16,292 bases of DNA, taken from positions 1 to 16,292 of the forward strand of contig JAGBPB010000035.1 in assembly GCA_017633615.1 (NCBI GenBank). Reading direction: 5' to 3'. This document shows, piece after piece, positions 14,487 through 16,292 of this stretch. Positions within the stretch are counted from its first letter, which is position 1. The number at the start of each line of letters is the position of its first letter. A program made the position numbers and the translations under genes. The notes under the pieces are model-generated. The model was not told where the DNA came from. It made no database searches and was given only the letters and a program-made list of their open reading frames with translations. The stretch comes from Bacteroidaceae bacterium (GTDB lineage Bacteria; Bacteroidota; Bacteroidia; Bacteroidales; Bacteroidaceae).

Positions 14487-16229
14487 TTACTTCCAGCTTT
14501 TGTCCAGGAATGCTATGCGGTCAGCAAACCATTTCTTAAGGATGGAGATCTCCTCATCATAACTGGATACGCTGTATGCCGAGAACATTCCGGCAGCTCC
14601 TCCGCCACCGAAACCGCCCATACCTCCGGGGAATCCGCCGCCAAAGCCTCCAAATCCGCCAAATCCACCATTCTGCCGGCCCTGACCATTCTGATTGCCT
14701 GTGCTTTTGGGTACAAGAAGATCAGAATACTTGGCGTACTGACGTGCCTGTGCCTCCTGCAACTGAGCAGCATGCTCATCAATGAAACGGTTGATGTTTG
14801 CATCGCTCAGATATCCTTTACGGAGTTCTTTCCAACGTGCTTTGACCTTGGCCACAAAAGCGGGATCCTCCATGAGACGTTTGAACATGGCTGGGGTGGG
14901 GTTGGTCTCACCGCCTTCATAAACCCAAGCGTCGATTTTGTTGGCATTGGCAAAATTGCAGTTACCGTATGCCAGATTGTAATCCCACACTGTACCGGCG
15001 TGCAGTTTGCCGCCAGTGCCGTCCTCATTCTGCTTGGTCTTGTAGAAGTAGGTGCTGCGCTTTAATCCGTCAGCATTAAGGCTCAACTCAGTATGGATGA
15101 TATAATCCACAAATGATTCAACGTCTATATATTTGGCGTAACCCTCCTTGGGGTCCGCAAAATAATCACTCTGAATAACTTTCTCAGTTGTCTTGATGTA
15201 ATTGCTGATGTACTCCTCCTGTTCAGGGGTAAGTTTGTCAGATTTGGGATAGAAGTAGGTCCAGGTAACCGTTGCACGACCACCTCCAAAGCCTCCTCCA
15301 AAGCCTCCTCCAAAGCCTCCTCCAGGGCCTCCGGGGAATCCGCCGCCGAATCCGCCCATACCGCCGGTGGTGATAATGCCGGGAACTTCTGACTGGAATG
15401 ATTTCTCACCTTCATCAGGCGGGTCTATACGTACAATGTAGCCTCCAGTGATGTCCAGGCCGCTGTTGTCTGTCTTTTTAAGTTTGGCTATGTCCAGACG
15501 GTTCTCAGCGCGTTTTATCTTCTCACAAAGAATATAGACGCCTATGTAGCGGCCGTTCATTACAACCTCACAGTAGCGTGTGCGGGGTGCCCAGTGGCCC
15601 ATGTTGTTCCACATATCGAATGCAAACACGTCACGCATCATGGATATGTCATTGTAGGGAGCCAGGAGCACCCAGTCATTATCAGCGGGCATACCCAGCA
15701 GCTCAACCTTGTTTTTCTTACCGTCTTCCTTTAAGGTTTCAAACGTAAAACGCTTCTGGTCAAAGAATAATGATGAGTTGCCGCGCAGTTTTATCTTTAT
15801 GCTTCCGTCATAACCGTTTGGCTTGTCTGTAACATTGTTACGCTTCTTGCCATTGTCTATGATTTTCATCGTAGCGCCGGTCTTTTCACGGTTGGTGAGC
15901 GTGCGGTTATCAGTCTGAATTATGACGATAGGCAGGTTGGATGACGTGAATTCCACATCATTACGTGAAGTGGTGGGATCATATTCTGTTCCCATCATGA
16001 AACCGCCCCCGAATCCACCGCCTGGGCCGCCAGGACCGCCTCCGCCGGGAAATCCGGGCATCTGTCCGCCCTGTTCCTGGGGATCAAACGGAAAGCGTCC
16101 TCCAAAACCACCCGGAAAGCCTCCGCCGGGGAATCCTCCTCCGGGAAATCCGCCTCCCGGAAACTGCGCATAGGCTACTACTGATAATAGGACTGCAGAG
16201 ACTGTTGAAAATATTCTATTTGCTTTCAT
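14487..16229 (-). CDS. CotH kinase family protein with three Gly-rich tracts, secreted
   Basis: This 580-residue protein has a signal peptide (MKANRIFSTVSAVLLSVVAYA). CotH proteins are atypical kinases; spore-coat CotH of Bacillus phosphorylates coat proteins. Core motifs are GSIKIKLRGNSSLFFDQKRF (RGNSS 149-153, K159), NDWVLLAPYNDISMMRDVFAFDMW (186-207), NGRYIGVYILCEKIKR (E236) and AGTVWDYNLAYGNCNF (411-426), the CotH counterpart of a metal-binding loop. Gly-rich tracts occur at three places: after the signal peptide (23-77, FPGGG units), inserted in the core (289-317, GFGG units) and near the C-terminus (521-545). DNA repeats underlie the first two. Substrate and location in a non-sporulating Bacteroidete are unknown; the adjacent Gly-rich protein is a candidate partner. 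Confidence 0.88.
   Translation of the reverse strand: MKANRIFSTVSAVLLSVVAYAQFPGGGFPGGGFPGGGFPGGFGGRFPFDPQEQGGQMPGFPGGGGPGGPGGGFGGGFMMGTEYDPTTSRNDVEFTSSNLPIVIIQTDNRTLTNREKTGATMKIIDNGKKRNNVTDKPNGYDGSIKIKLRGNSSLFFDQKRFTFETLKEDGKKNKVELLGMPADNDWVLLAPYNDISMMRDVFAFDMWNNMGHWAPRTRYCEVVMNGRYIGVYILCEKIKRAENRLDIAKLKKTDNSGLDITGGYIVRIDPPDEGEKSFQSEVPGIITTGGMGGFGGGFPGGPGGGFGGGFGGGFGGGRATVTWTYFYPKSDKLTPEQEEYISNYIKTTEKVIQSDYFADPKEGYAKYIDVESFVDYIIHTELSLNADGLKRSTYFYKTKQNEDGTGGKLHAGTVWDYNLAYGNCNFANANKIDAWVYEGGETNPTPAMFKRLMEDPAFVAKVKARWKELRKGYLSDANINRFIDEHAAQLQEAQARQYAKYSDLLVPKSTGNQNGQGRQNGGFGGFGGFGGGFPGGMGGFGGGGAAGMFSAYSVSSYDEEISILKKWFADRIAFLDKSWK
15289..15324. repeat. Three perfect 12-bp tandem repeats inside the CotH-family gene
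   Basis: The unit aagcctcctcca is present three times without change. On the minus strand it encodes consecutive GFGG units in the Gly-rich insertion of the CotH core. In-frame 12-bp units let copy number change by slippage without a frameshift. Confidence 0.85.
16107..16163. repeat. Degenerate tandem repeat encoding FPGGG units
   Basis: This stretch codes on the minus strand for residues 23-41 of the CotH-family protein, where F-P-G-G-G recurs with copies differing at synonymous positions. It sits directly after the signal peptide cleavage region. Synonymous divergence between copies suggests an older expansion than the perfect 12-bp array in the same gene. Confidence 0.7.
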
Positions 16230-16261
16230 AATGCTTATCTTTTACATATAGATTAGCATTA
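16229..16261. repeat. 11-bp hairpin in the leader of the CotH-family gene, touching the start codon
   Basis: TAATGCTTATC (16229-16239) pairs with GATTAGCATTA (16251-16261) at 10 of 11 positions, around an 11-nt loop. On the minus strand the 3' arm ends on the first base of the ATG, so the structure could mask translation initiation. No clear TAnnTTTG element is visible upstream before the window ends; TAACTTTC is one base off. Confidence 0.4.
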
Positions 16262-16292
16262 CAATCGCAGAAAGTTAAATTGCTCACTTCTC

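Noticed and set aside
15281..15330. Short repeats that might be read as a CRISPR array
   Set aside because: The units are 12 bp, contiguous, without spacers and within a coding frame.

Overview
The window looks like a chromosomal stretch of an anaerobic Bacteroidales bacterium (gut or rumen type; genus not determinable). The reasons are Bacteroidetes-type -7 promoter elements (TAnnTTTG) ahead of several genes, almost no Shine-Dalgarno sequences, a secreted GH115 alpha-glucuronidase, a GH3 tail, a Bacteroidetes-style Wza/Wzc/CpsB export cassette and CotH-family proteins with Gly-rich tracts. Every gap between genes is under 300 bases; the longest (8059-8312) is mostly a long hairpin element.

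Layout. 1-1067 (+): the 3' end of a GH3 glycosidase, then an acyl-ACP thioesterase 2 nt downstream. 1091-5180 (-): a compact outer-membrane exporter (Wza-like), tyrosine autokinase (Wzc-like) and PHP tyrosine phosphatase (CpsB/YwqE-like) cassette, with no glycosyltransferases beside it. 5326-8058 (-): a lipid-handling group of PlsC-type acyltransferase, long-chain acyl-CoA synthetase and hotdog thioesterase. 8313-10629 (+), divergent from that group: a three-gene operon of DUF39/HcyBio protein, NIL-domain 2[4Fe-4S] ferredoxin and UPF0280 ApbE-like protein. This is the full gene set linked to homocysteine synthesis from aspartate semialdehyde plus sulfide, without O-acylhomoserine. 10677-10937 (+): a small DUF4190-like membrane protein. 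10973-13525 (+): secreted GH115. 13677-16229 (-): two secreted Gly-rich proteins, one unknown and one of the CotH kinase family.

Three long hairpin elements lie at gene borders. The first is a perfect 30-bp inverted repeat (5821-5890) containing GGGGACAGTCCCC; it runs into the acyl-CoA synthetase gene and encodes its last residues. The second is a 133-bp imperfect inverted repeat (8142-8274) against the homocysteine operon promoter. The third is a 130-bp branched inverted repeat (13534-13663) between convergent genes. They look like REP/BIME- or MITE-type elements, or structured RNAs, and are the least explained part of the window. The homocysteine operon is the most complete metabolic module.
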